From positions 10,788,001 through 10,852,000 of the forward strand of contig CM070633.1 in the NCBI GenBank assembly GCA_036346255.1: 64,000 bases of DNA. The letters are read 5' to 3'. Each line of letters opens with the position of its first letter. Within the stretch, counting starts at the first letter, position 1. Source of the DNA: Ampelocalamus luodianensis (taxonomy: Eukaryota > Streptophyta > Magnoliopsida > Poales > Poaceae). Under the pieces are notes generated by a model, which was not told the DNA's origin, did no database searches, and saw only the letters and a list, made by a program, of their open reading frames with translations. Below, piece by piece: positions 13,140-23,826 of the stretch. The position numbers were made by a program, and so were the translations under genes.

Positions 13140-14835
13140 GTGTTGAAGATATGTAGGGTAGAGGCTGCAAGAGCCACCATCATCCAGGAAGTGAGCGGTG
13201 TATTTAACGCCTATGGTATAGATGTAAATATGAGGCACCTAAGCATGATTGCGGATTTCATGACCTTTGATGGTGGTTACCGACCGATGAGCAGGCAAGG
13301 GATGGGTCAATTCAACACCTCACCATTTGGCAAGATGACTTTTCAGATAGCAACCAAATTCATGGAAACAAATTCTATGGGACAGAGCCTCACGGTGAGG
13401 CCCCTCCCCTCCACCGTCCGATCTCCTCCCCCTTTCCCTCTCTCTCCTGATGGACGGTAGATGCATAGGCCTCCCCTCAGGCCCCGTCTCATAGAATTTA
13501 TTTTCCAAATTCATCGTGGAAGCAACTTCTCATGGGGAGGCTGATACGCTCGACTACCCTTCGACAAGTGTATGCATGGGGAAACCGACTAAGATGGGAA
13601 CTGACTGCTTTGGTTTCTGCAGAATATCGACTAGGAGCAGCCCATGGTAATGTAAGCTTGCATTTAGCACGACTGATCAGCCGGTCTACTGGACCCCATA
13701 AATGTTGATCGAAGCTACCATAGTGCGAGAAGGCAGTGACTTGTTTTGTTGCTTCAGTAGAACCAGCACTGTTTTTAGATAACTTTTGTGTTGCTGGAAA
13801 AACTGATGAAACATGATATAATGGCAGAAGAGCTATATTCCGAACAACCATTGTCGTTTTCCCATCTCGCTCCCCATGTGACGTGAATATGTGATACGAG
13901 CTGCCTCCTTACACCCTAGCGTGTCCCTTGTGTTCCGATCGTGTGGTGCACAGGGCGATGACCGAACTGATTGGCCCACGACTAGACCATCTGACCCTTT
14001 AAACACGAACTAGCAATGATTCGAACAGCGTACTATCGTTTTCCCGCCTCCTTAAACCCTAGTGTGTCCCTTTGCTGTTGTGACCTTGTTGGTCCTCTTT
14101 CAGCTGATTGGCTTACATGCTGGAATTTATGATCTTTTAGCACTTTTAGTCATTTACTTCTTTGTTGACTGAAATGCTAAAGTTTTGATTATGTGTTCCT
14201 TGCACTGTTAAGCAAAATCAATTTACAGTTGGCTCAAAGGAAACTTGATGTTTATGATATTAAATTTTGACATATTAGTAAATTATTCTTTTTAGCTCAA
14301 AGTCTGTTTTTGGTTGTCATATTCAGTTTGTGAAGAGTATAGACATTAGTGATAAGGAGACCAAGATTTTATCTTAGCAGTCCGACATCTGAGAGCAACA
14401 AACAAACACTTAAAATTTGGGCATTATGCTGATTTTATATGTTTTTGAATCCTATCTTTTGAGCATATTATCCTGTTTAATAGAGATAAAGAAATTACAG
14501 TTTTTTATGCCATTTTTGTCATTTATATGCTGCTAGAATTATACTTTAATTATTGTAATTTATTCTGGAGTTAATTTTAAATATTAGCTAAAACTGCTAA
14601 TTTTACAACATTTGGTTGCTGGCTGAAGGTGACCAAGTACTTTATGCCTTCATGTAGGCGGTACTGAGCTAGCGACCATTCTGAACTGAAATAGCATGGC
14701 AAGAAACCTGAAGCAAATCGATGTACATATCCATGAGCTGGTCAGCAACTAAAACATTTTGTTCTTTGGGCTTCCTGCAGGAGATGGTGTTGTTGGTGTT
14801 TGGAGGCCATCAGGACCGTTTTGTTTCTCTCGTGT
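13140..14835 (+). pseudogene. Partial duplicate of NRPA1 last exon and 3' region
   Basis: From tgttgaagata (about 13140) the sequence follows the last NRPA1 exon (51766 onward) at high identity, through EVSGVFNAYGIDVNMRHL and the region corresponding to the NRPA1 stop at 13650, and on into the 3' region. It has no upstream exons. Coding capacity is lost through codon changes at its start, a 143-bp MITE in the exon (13364-13506) and a one-base loss in the ggtttctgcag segment (about 13611). The segment 13846-14640 has no counterpart in the true gene; homology resumes at ggtactgagctagcgacc (14658) and reaches about 14835. The copy shows the empty site of the hAT element at 52311, so it separated before that insertion. 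Confidence 0.85.
13364..13506. mobile_element. 143-bp MITE inside the NRPA1 duplicate
   Basis: It is bounded by inverted ends ggaaacaaattctatggga and, read on the other strand, ggaaaataaattctatgaga. It interrupts the duplicated exon and is flanked by aaattcat on both sides (13356-13363 and 13507-13514). The true gene has the site once (about 51983-51990). The 8-10 bp target duplication fits a hAT or Mutator type element; the ends do not decide between them. Confidence 0.8.
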
Positions 14836-15275
14836 AACGATGTTAAATCGACATTAACGCTAAAGCGTGCATCGTTGCTTTGTTGATGGATACCGCGAGC
14901 CTCTTGGAGTCGGGGAGAAGGCGATGCAATGGATGTCTGCTCTGTCAGTGCCTCTCCTCAACTGCAATGACATGAACATGAACAATGCGGTTGATAAGAT
15001 CCGTTTGCTATCCTCACAACTGAACTGAATATTAGAAGCGACATGTAAAGTAAAATGAACCCCCACCTCATCCTTGGTAACATTCAATATTTTTAATCAA
15101 TGTGATGCATGCATGATCTATTTCGACTAACAAGTACCAATACCATATGTTAAACTTAAAATTCCACTCGCAAATGGAACAACAGCCAGGATGATCCTCG
15201 AATTTGATTCCCAGTGGCTCAACTCACCTCAACAATCAGATTTGATTCGCATTTCCCCTCCCTTTCTTTTCCTCC
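14836..15275. other. Spacer downstream of the NRPA1 duplicate
   Basis: No gene is visible. A short stretch near 14970-15010 (ctgcaa..catgaacaatgcggtt..) resembles 58607-58640 downstream of the true gene, so this appears to be duplicated 3' flank of NRPA1. Confidence 0.4.
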
Positions 15276-16766
15276 TCAATTGTAATATCCCGTTTAAACA
15301 TGAAAAAAAGTGATTAGTACTGAAATTAAATAAAATTAGAGAAGGAATTGGTGGTTTTAGAGGGCATTTTTTCTTTTATTTAAGAAGCTGGGCCGTGGGC
15401 TTTCGGGCCACGGTGTTTGGCCCAAGTGGGAAGCTAGTTTAAGAAGGGGTACCAAATTGTAGACGGTATTGTAGCATGTGGCACTGTAGCACCACCTCCC
15501 CTCCGCTGTTGCTAACTAGGAAGAGGAAGATCAGCGAGAGGAAGGAAGAAGGGAGGAGGAGATGCATTTCATGGGATTTCATGATTGACTCCGTGTGCTT
15601 CGAGGGTAATGATCTAAAAACCTCTAGATGCCCCTAAATTTAGTCGTTGTTCTTTCGGTAGATCGTTTGGGCAATGGGAAGATGGATTTCTATTCTGTCC
15701 AGATTCGTTAGGTTTAGGGCAGAACGTTGCGAGGACAATTAGGGATATTTAGACTTCGAATTAGAGTTCGGTGTAATGAGATAAACGTAGATTATCGCGT
15801 TAGCTTTCTAAAAAGGTATGGATCGTTAAAATTGGAGTAGCGAGCGAAAAATTATGACCTATGGAATGTTGTTTTCCATGTTCTGGACTTCGTTGGCAGA
15901 CTTCGTGTAGTTGGGTCGATTTCGTGTAAAAATTGGTAACATTAAATATTTGTGTAAACTTGAATATTGTAGAAAATCTTGTGCAGTTTCCAGAACTCAT
16001 ATTATTTATATATGTTCAAGTTGTAGAATTAAAGATGTAAAATTGTGAAACAGACAGTTCTATCAGAATCTGGAACGGTCTTCGGGCAAAGGAACGGAAT
16101 AGAAAACGGTAGAATCAGATTTTCTTCATAACTAGGAAATTGTAGGTTGTTTTGTGAGGATTCCAGAAAGTCTTGGATGGCCTAATTTGAAGTTCAGATG
16201 GGTAAGATAGGCCCGTTTACTACTGGGATAGCGGGTAGTGTGTCCGGTAGTTTCGGGTTAAAAAGGGGCGGTTTGGTGTAGACATGCGATGACAGTTAGA
16301 GTAAGGTATTAGTGCTGTAATGTGAAGGTTTTGATATGTGTTTTAAAATTATTGTCTAGGGAGTCGGGTCTCATGTGCATTGTCATCGTTTCGCTCTCCA
16401 GTGTCATAAGGAAAAGAGGCAAGTGCTTGGTAGACAGTGTTCATTGATTGATCATTGAATGTTTTACCATTTATTACCATTATATTGCTGTGCTTTTACT
16501 TATTTAATGGCAAGTAATGTTAATGGTCATTATTTATTTCTTGTGGTTGGATATGATATTGTTGGACAATGGTAATGTTGAGGAAACTATGAATAATTGT
16601 GCATTCATAAGTATCATTGCATCTGAAAGGTGATCATGTTGATCACAACTCCACAGGAGTGGAGGAGGTCCCCGATCCTTGAGAAGGATGGGCTTGAGAG
16701 TGTGTCATCGACGGGTGAACACTCATGCTATACCGGTATACGCAAAAAAAGTGTATGTAGACATGT

Positions 16767-19700
16767 TGTAACATTCGAAAGTAATGTTACCAAAATAAAA
16801 TAAAATAAAGTTAATTGGATTTTCTGAAATTTGTTAGAGTTTCATTGCTTTATTTGAGTTCTTGAGATTTTAAAAGTCAAAAGTGAAATTTATTTGAAGT
16901 TTCTTGAAGTTTTATTTGATTTAATTTGAAAAATAAAAGTTTACTAAATTTCTAGAATTTTTTTGGAATTTTTTAAACTTTTTCCTAAATACTTTAAAAC
17001 CAAAACAAATTTATTTGAAAAATTAAAAGCCAATCATGAGTTGGAAGTATTTTAATTAAGTCCAAAATACCTCTAGAAAATTATGTGAATTTTCTCATAA
17101 TTTTTGGATTCATTTTGCTATTTTCTAAAGCCTAAATGAATTTCTGGAATTAAATCAATTGAGAAATCAATTAAAAACCCTAATTTGGCTTTGGGCCGAA
17201 ACCTCCTCCTTCGGCCCATCTCCTCTCCGCGCCTTCGGCCCGAGTCGGCCCGCTCGCACCCCTCTCTCCCCTCCCTCACTCCCACCGTCCGATTTACATC
17301 GGACGGCACCAACACTCCCGCGCCACCCCGCCTCCCCCGCGGCGTTGGATGCAAATCCAACGGCTCCGCGCCATCTTCTTCCCCCGTCTTCCCCTACCTC
17401 CAGGCGCCGCACGCGACCGCCATTTTCGCCGCGTGGGAGCTCCGTCAAACCGCCGCCCCAACCTCCCGCGTCCCTCGCGCGACGTGCGCATGACCCGGAG
17501 CCCCTAACCGCCTCCACCCCCCACTCCTCCCCTCTCTCCGCGCCCGATTCACTCGCGCACCCAACCGCCGCCGCCACCATGCCGCACACGATCTCCACCT
17601 TCCGGCCACCCCATGGCCTATAAATGGGAGCATCGTGTGCGCCCTCCTACACTCATCCAGACTCCGCCACCCATTTCCCTCTTCCCCTCTTGACACCGTC
17701 GTATTTTCGCCGTTGAAGACCTCGGCGGGCGCCCTTTCTTCCTCGTTGCCGGCGCCGTCCAAGCCGCTCCGCCCCGGCCGACCCCGGATTCAGCATCGCC
17801 GCCACCTCCCTGTCCCTGTGCGTGCGCTAGCTTCGTCGGTGAGCCACCCAAACGCCGCCGCCTCGTTGACCCCAAAACCACCGCCGCCAAAGTCCTCGCC
17901 GCCGACGATCCCTTCGTGTCATCGTGCATCTAAGGTGAGTCTCAGGTTCGTGGGACTCTCCTCTACCCAACAATGCCCTCGCCGGATCTCGCCGGGCCGC
18001 CGTTCGCCGGTGCCATTGGGGTCCGAGCGTCGCCGGTGCCAAGGTGACGTGGCAGCGCCACGTCACTACCACCTCGCGCCACTGAGGCGCCGTGTCAGCG
18101 CCACCTCCTTCCCTCCGTCCACGTGGCACGACCGCGTGTCAAGGTCCAACCCCCCCCCCCCAGTCCAAAAATCAATGAACCCAGTCCACCATACACCAAG
18201 TCACAGACATGTGGGTCCCGCATGTCAGGGATTTAATTTTAATTCTTTGAATTCTGAAAATTAGCTGCTATCGTCAGCATTGCGCAATAAAAGGGTTTTT
18301 CTTTAGAAAAATAATTCAAGAAATTCTGTTAAAACCAGATTTAGGGTTTTTAATATATTTAAACTTAGAAAATTCATATCTTTTGAATCCCAGCTCCAAA
18401 TTGGGTGATTCAAATTGCAAAATTTGTATAAAATCATTATCTAGCTAACTAAACCAAAATTATTTAGTTTTGAGTTCATTTGACCACAAATTACTTTAAA
18501 ACCTTAAATCTAACATTTCATGTAATTTGAATCTTCCAAAACCCATATCTTTTGCATCCGAACTCCGATTGAGCCCATTCAAATTTCTAAATTTATATAA
18601 ATTCAATTTCTAGCCAACTAAACCAAAATTATTCAATTTGGAGTTGATTTGAATACTATTTGAATTTAGTTTGAATTTGACTTATTTTCGCGTATAGATT
18701 TCAACGACTTCGGAGAGTCAGTTTTCGACGCCGTTTGAGAGCAACTATTTGAGCAAGGCAAGTTATATTCTTGATCATATTTGCACCCATTATTTAAAAT
18801 TATTTAAATTATGTTTCAAATTATTACTGCATGCTTATTTATATTCAGTAATTTTAAATTCCTGTTTTAAATTTATAGTTATGCCTAAACTCCTTTGTAT
18901 GGCCAAATTTGATAATTGAATAAAAAATGTTGTCACCCTAGACAAAACCTGGTTAATACGATAGTATGAACTGGATCATTTGAGAAAAATTGTGCTTAGC
19001 CATGCTATTAGACCAAACTTGTTTGATTTGGGAGATTTCAGCCAAAGATCAATTGATGTTTAAATTGTACCCTTGGCATTGGTGTGTCATGGGAGTTTTA
19101 TAAATGACTTTAGAAAACAAAATAATTTGATGGTTTAGACTTGAGCGAAGTGGTTGTTTGGTGGGTGCAGGTTTATGCACGGGCTCAACTGGGTAGGTTG
19201 AGGCCCAGGGTTCTGTTGGTTGTCGCCCTGGTCAGTTAAGGGTCGGTCTTCGAGCCGCATCTTGCTAAGCCACATCGTACAACCACATGTCTTGTATGGG
19301 CAGGACCTGGCTGATTAATTTGCAAAGTTCCATTATGGTCATTCCTGTTGGTGCAGTGGGTAGTCATGTTATGACCTATGTTAGTCCCACCTAGTGCAAG
19401 AGGGGGCCTGAACCCTGCGGACGGATAGTCCAAAGGGGGCGAAACCTTAGCGAAGGAGGACTATGGTGGATTGATGCGTTGTAAAGACCTTAACACGTGC
19501 TCTAGACTGCTTACCTAAGGTAGTAAGCGGTGGTATCGATGGATGCCAAACAAACTAGAGAATTCATGTCTTGTGGGTAAAGTTGTACAACCTCTGCAGA
19601 GTGTCGATCTATTCGAATAGCCGTGTCCACGGTCATGGACATGCTGGCAAAGCCACTCAAAGTTAGACTTTGGTTTTGATTTAAAATGATAAAAACTGTT

Positions 19701-20290
19701 TATGACATGGATGGGTGTCCATGAGAAAAGCCTTGGGTTGAAGCCCCGGGTTGGTGCCCGTGTTTATGTTGGTGTTAGGTTGGTGTCTACACTATCTTTA
19801 TCAATTCAAAATCAAATTTAGATTTTATAAAACTTGAGCTTTTGAACTTAGTATGACATTTAATGTCAAATGCTGATTTGTACAAATAACCCTATAAGCC
19901 TTTCTATTGTTACATCCATGTATGCATGTCATTCTGTTACCTGACGGGTGTAACTTGCGAGCACGGAAGTTGTGCTCATACTTGTTTTATGCAAACAAAT
20001 TTCAGAGGAGAAGAACTTCGCTTCAGATGTGGACCTTGACGACTAGGTCGCTACCCCAGTCGATTGCCTGTGTCAGATTGCTGGACTCTACTACTTCTTC
20101 ATCGTCTTCCACTGTGTTTATTTAATGTTGCCCTGTAAGGCTATCTCGTAATCAACTCTATTGTTATTTAATAACTTTTAACGTTTATGGTTGTGTTATC
20201 ACATTTGTTTACTGTGTGAGCTAGCCACTGATCATGGGACTAGTTCAGTTATGCACAGAAGATCTAGGATGTTAATCCCGGGGTCTTACA
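16767..20290 (+). mobile_element. Nested Ty3-gypsy solo LTR (3.5 kb)
   Basis: It runs from tgtaacattcg to cccggggtcttaca and is flanked by the 5-bp target duplication catgt (16762-16766 and 20291-20295). Length and internal order match the LTR at 8524-12011: AT-rich start, GC-rich middle with TATAAATGG at 17619, then the cagttaagggtcggtctt and gcgagcacggaagttgtg landmarks. No gag or pol is present. It must be younger than the LTR it interrupts. Confidence 0.85.
17619..17627 (+). promoter_or_regulatory. LTR TATA box
   Basis: TATAAATGG is at the equivalent place to the boxes at 4751 and 9352 in the same LTR family. Confidence 0.4.
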
Positions 20291-20897
20291 CATGTAGTGT
20301 AGAGATGCATCAAATGAAAGGTAGTTGATGATTATGTATGTGAATAAAGAAATAAAATTGAATGATTCAGCATGAGAATAAAGGAAAGTGAACAATTGAT
20401 GTTAATGATGATATGTGTGTACTGTTGTTTAAGCAATGTTCATTGTTTATTACTGTACTTGCTGAGTCGTGGACTCACCCTTACTCTCATGTTGTTTTTA
20501 GGCGATCGTTGACGAGGCTTCACTTAGGAAGAGTTAGCACTTGGAACATTGCATACACTCACTTGCCATGAGAAAACTTTGTCTTAGCGTGATGGTTTAT
20601 TCCTTTAGGACATGATAGATATTGAATAATTCTAGATGATTGGTTGGAACTCGTTTATTCATTCAATAGCCTTCGTTTGATTGGCATTGCTTGATTCTTG
20701 AACTATTATCCTGCTTACAATCTAGGGTTTAAATATCTGTGCTTGCCATGTCGTTATTTATACATTATTGTGACCCGTGAACGGGTGTTAGTTTTGAATT
20801 GCTTGCTAAAATTGATTGTTAATTGTTGATAAAATTAGTAGTTAGGGTAGTTTGGTGGCATTCCAGGCTCAGTGTTAGACCGAAGTGTTACATCAAT

Positions 20898-21740
20898 ACA
20901 CACAGATTCATAGTGCAAGGATGAAAACATACCCACTGATCAATCGAATTTGATTCCGAGTGGCAAGGATGGAAGCATACACACTGATTCACAGTGCAAG
21001 CAAGCCCATTAGCTACAACCTTAAATTATTGTAGAAAATCTAGTTGGTTTCAAAATTGTTCATATAATGCCATTACTGATAGGCCAGGTTTTTATTCCTA
21101 GATGTACAAAGCTACCTAGAGGAACCAAAAAAGAGTTATCCAGTCAGGAAATTGTGATCACATCACTCTTGACTAATTCTTTGAATTGTTAGCTAAAGGT
21201 GACAAAAAATGATCAAATAAGAAATTACAACGTATTATTTTCTATGCTCCTGATGTATTCAGGGCAATAATTCATCTAAGCTAGTGTACACAACATCACA
21301 TTTTACAGAGGTCTAGTGTATACAACATATTCTCATCCATGACCTGATGAACATATTCTCATCAACATATGAGGGTAGGAATATCACAACCGAATCAAGC
21401 AAATTAACCGAATCCTATACATGTTCTATCTACTAGCACCATTGTTTGCTTAGATCTGCAAAACTACACAATCCAAACCAGAAAAAACTAGTACAAGGGG
21501 ACTTGAGGCAAAGGGGGAGGAGGGAGGCCGGCGAACTCTAACCTTGACACCCGTAGACGAGGTTGTCGGTGGTCGTTGGATCTGGGGTTGGCAGCGGTGA
21601 CGGGCTCCGGCCACGCCGGTGGGGATTGGATCTGGGAAGCACGGATTGAGGGGAAGTCGTCGGTTGTTTGCGGTTGAGGTTGCGGATGGGGGAAGGAGCT
21701 GCTCCGTGAACGGTGACGACGAGGAGGCCGACGCGGAGGG
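20898..21740. other. Intergenic sequence, no gene recognised
   Basis: Contains small local repeats (tcgaatttgattc.gagtggc at about 20944, also near 15198) that lie on both sides of the outer solo LTR. The minus-strand proline-rich frame at 21450-21887 has biased composition but no recognisable domain. Confidence 0.35.
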
Positions 21741-21880
21741 AGGGGGACTCCATGCAGGCGTGACAGAGGGGCGACAGAAATGATGCGGGGGAGGTGTAAA
21801 CGGGAGGAGGGATCCAGGGGTTATATCAATGACATTAAGTGAGTAAATATTTTCAACTTTATAGACATTTACGTGCAGAG
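21740..21880 (+). repeat. Spacer repeat upstream of NRPA1 (copy 1)
   Basis: It is closely similar to 59168-59325 in the same direction. Shared blocks include gacagaaatgatgcgggg, atccaggggttatatcaa and agtaaatattttcaacttta. Both copies sit after an NRPA1 3' end and before the start of a gene. Confidence 0.7.
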
Positions 21881-22104
21881 AAGCCACTCCGCTCCTCCTC
21901 TGATTCTGATTTAAAAAACTCGAAGCTTAGGTGTTTAGCAGGGCTTAGGGATGCCAATTTTGTCCGATTACCTATGTGTCCATGGGCAAATACTCTAATA
22001 GAGATAGATATGGATGTCTTTCTTTGTTCACGGATATAATTTCTTACCCTTCGAGTAAACGGATACAGACATGAGTAAACTCTATCTGTGCCACTGAACA
22101 GGTG

Positions 22105-22486
22105 GAACACCCCACCGTCTAAAACCCTAGTCTCTCGCTCCAAATCCCAGCTCCCGCTTACCAGCCGCCAGAAGCCCAGAGGCCCAGACTCGCCCAGTCC
22201 CTCGTCCTCCCAGCCGGCCGTTGCCCCCGACGCCCGTCCTCCTTCCGGCCAGCCGCTGTCCCCGTCCTCCTCCCTGCCAACCGCCGCCCCCGTTCTCCTC
22301 CCGGCCGCCGCAGTCACTCACGCCAACCCCCCAAGAACTCCAGACCCGCCCCCGTCGGCCCGTCCTCCTCCCGGCCCGGCCTCCTCCTCCTGACCGGGCG
22401 CCTCCTCCTGAACGCCGGTCGCCCCCTCCCGCCCGGCCTCCTCCTCAACGCCGGCTCGATTCCCTCCTCCCGCTCGGGCCAAGCTG
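22105..22486 (+). promoter_or_regulatory. NRPA1: Probable NRPA1 5' untranslated exon
   Basis: A GC- and C-rich block containing aaaccctag (22122), a common motif at the 5' ends of ribosome-biogenesis genes in plants, runs to a good splice donor (aagctg|gttagt, 22486). It has no ATG in any frame. Proline-rich frames here follow from C-rich composition. The start of transcription cannot be located from sequence alone. Confidence 0.4.
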
Positions 22487-23656
22487 GTTAGTCCATTTCT
22501 TCTCAGTTCTCACCATCTTTTTCTTGCTTGAGTTTGTTTCTGCTTTTCCATTACTGAAGTGGCATAGGAGCAGCATACCCATGGTCCATAACTTGCGTTG
22601 ATACGGATGCTGTGTATTCTTATATGATATGTTCCTAACGTTTGCGACCTCAACCAAAACAGAGTGAAGAAAGAAAAACAAGTAAAATCGAAGGAAATGG
22701 TTTGTGATGTATTGATAGCTCAGAAAACCACTCTTCCAAAAACCTATTTGTTCTGTCTATTTAGGAGTTGTATGGTTTTGTACGCTTATTTATATTGAGT
22801 TTTATGCTCTCTGATGACCACTAACCTACCACAATTTTGACAAGCATGGCTTACTTAATGGTTTCTTTTTACATATAAAATTTTGTGCTGTCAGTAAAAG
22901 TTCCAAATCTAATGTTTTAATAGCTTTTATTGTTTAGTGAGGTGATATGAATCCATTGTTCCATTATGCATACTAATCGGATCTGGCATAACTCCACCAA
23001 AAGTAAATTCAGCGACTGCTTCTAGATATGAATTGTTTCATAGGGTCATTGCAATAAGGATTGAACTTTCATGTATCCCACAGATAAAGTAATAGAAGAG
23101 CATTTTCATCAGACTTCTGATGTGCTGCATCTAAATTTGGTAGCTTCTGATGAATATGATCAGAATCAGATTAGTTCAAACAAACTCTAAACAGGGATGC
23201 AGCATGATATTGTTGACAACTATTAACATGTCTGACTTCTAGTTTTTTATCAGTTAACAAGTCCAAACTTGACCTACCATTTAGTACCCAACTTTACTAT
23301 TGTGGTTTTGAACTAGATTAAAGTTTATGCTACAACAGTTAACAAGTCCATCGCTAATTTATGAAAATTTCCATTTTTATTAAAAAATTGCTTTTATCTA
23401 TCTGGTGTAGCTCAAGTTTATTAGACCGGACTTCTATAATGATATTTTTGAATGTAAGACATAAAAATATTGGTCATAGTTTATGTCTGTGTTCAAGTCT
23501 CCATAGCTATGTCTTTGTGTTCAAGTCTCCAGAGCTGTACATAAAAATATTTGTGACTTTGTCAACTCTCATATTTGTGAACTTGATGTGTGCATTGTTT
23601 ATGTGTGACGACTCGTCACTTTGTCAACTCTCATATTTTTTTTACTTCTTGAGCAG
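22487..23656 (+). other. NRPA1: NRPA1 intron 1
   Basis: Assumed intron between the untranslated block and the first readable coding exon. Just before the acceptor the block actttgtcaactctcatattt occurs twice, 60 bases apart (about 23556 and 23616). The missing start codon should lie in an unrecognised short exon here or upstream. Confidence 0.4.
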
Positions 23657-23826
23657 GCGGCATCAGAGGAAGTGGATTCAATCCACTTCAGCTTCTATAA
23701 TGAGGATGAAATTAAGAGGATCAGTGTTAAAAAGATCACTAAGTCGGATCGTCTTGATGCCAAGAACTGTCCCGTGCCAGGTGGATTACTTGACCCTGCA
23801 ATGGGACCCATCAACAATACTGATAC
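23657..23826 (+). CDS. NRPA1: NRPA1 coding exon 2 (clamp N terminus)
   Basis: Encodes AASEEVDSIHFSFYNEDEI.. and LPGG-like CPVPGGLLDPAMGP. The acceptor is gagcag|gcggca and the donor gatac|gtgagt. The frame is open upstream into the intron but has no ATG there. Confidence 0.9.

Larger units (their letters stand above)
15281..20892 (+). mobile_element. Solo LTR, split by a nested LTR
   Basis: The outer element starts tgtaatatccc (15281) and ends gaagtgttaca (20892), with matching TGTAA..TTACA ends. It is flanked by a perfect 5-bp target duplication tcaat (15276-15280 and 20893-20897). Without the nested insertion and its duplicated target it is about 2.08 kb. There is no internal coding region, so it is best read as a solo LTR left by recombination between two LTRs. 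Confidence 0.8.

Noticed and set aside
13140..14835. A second functional NRPA1 gene
   Set aside because: Only the last exon and 3' region are present, with a MITE insertion and frameshift.
17118..18264. Long frames in the GC-rich part of the solo LTR (both strands)
   Set aside because: The same positions in the LTR copies at 4200 and 8900 do not keep these frames; they are chance openings in GC-rich DNA.
21450..21887. Minus-strand 145-residue proline/serine-rich frame
   Set aside because: Biased composition, no domain, and it overlaps the spacer repeat that recurs at 59168 where the frame is not kept.
22088..22601. Proline-rich frames in the C-rich block before NRPA1
   Set aside because: No ATG; the block has the composition of a 5' untranslated region and a splice donor at 22486.
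23621..23656. Start of NRPA1 within the open frame just upstream of exon 2
   Set aside because: The only in-frame start would be TTG, and the sequence is a pyrimidine-rich acceptor region ending in gagcag, so it is intronic.
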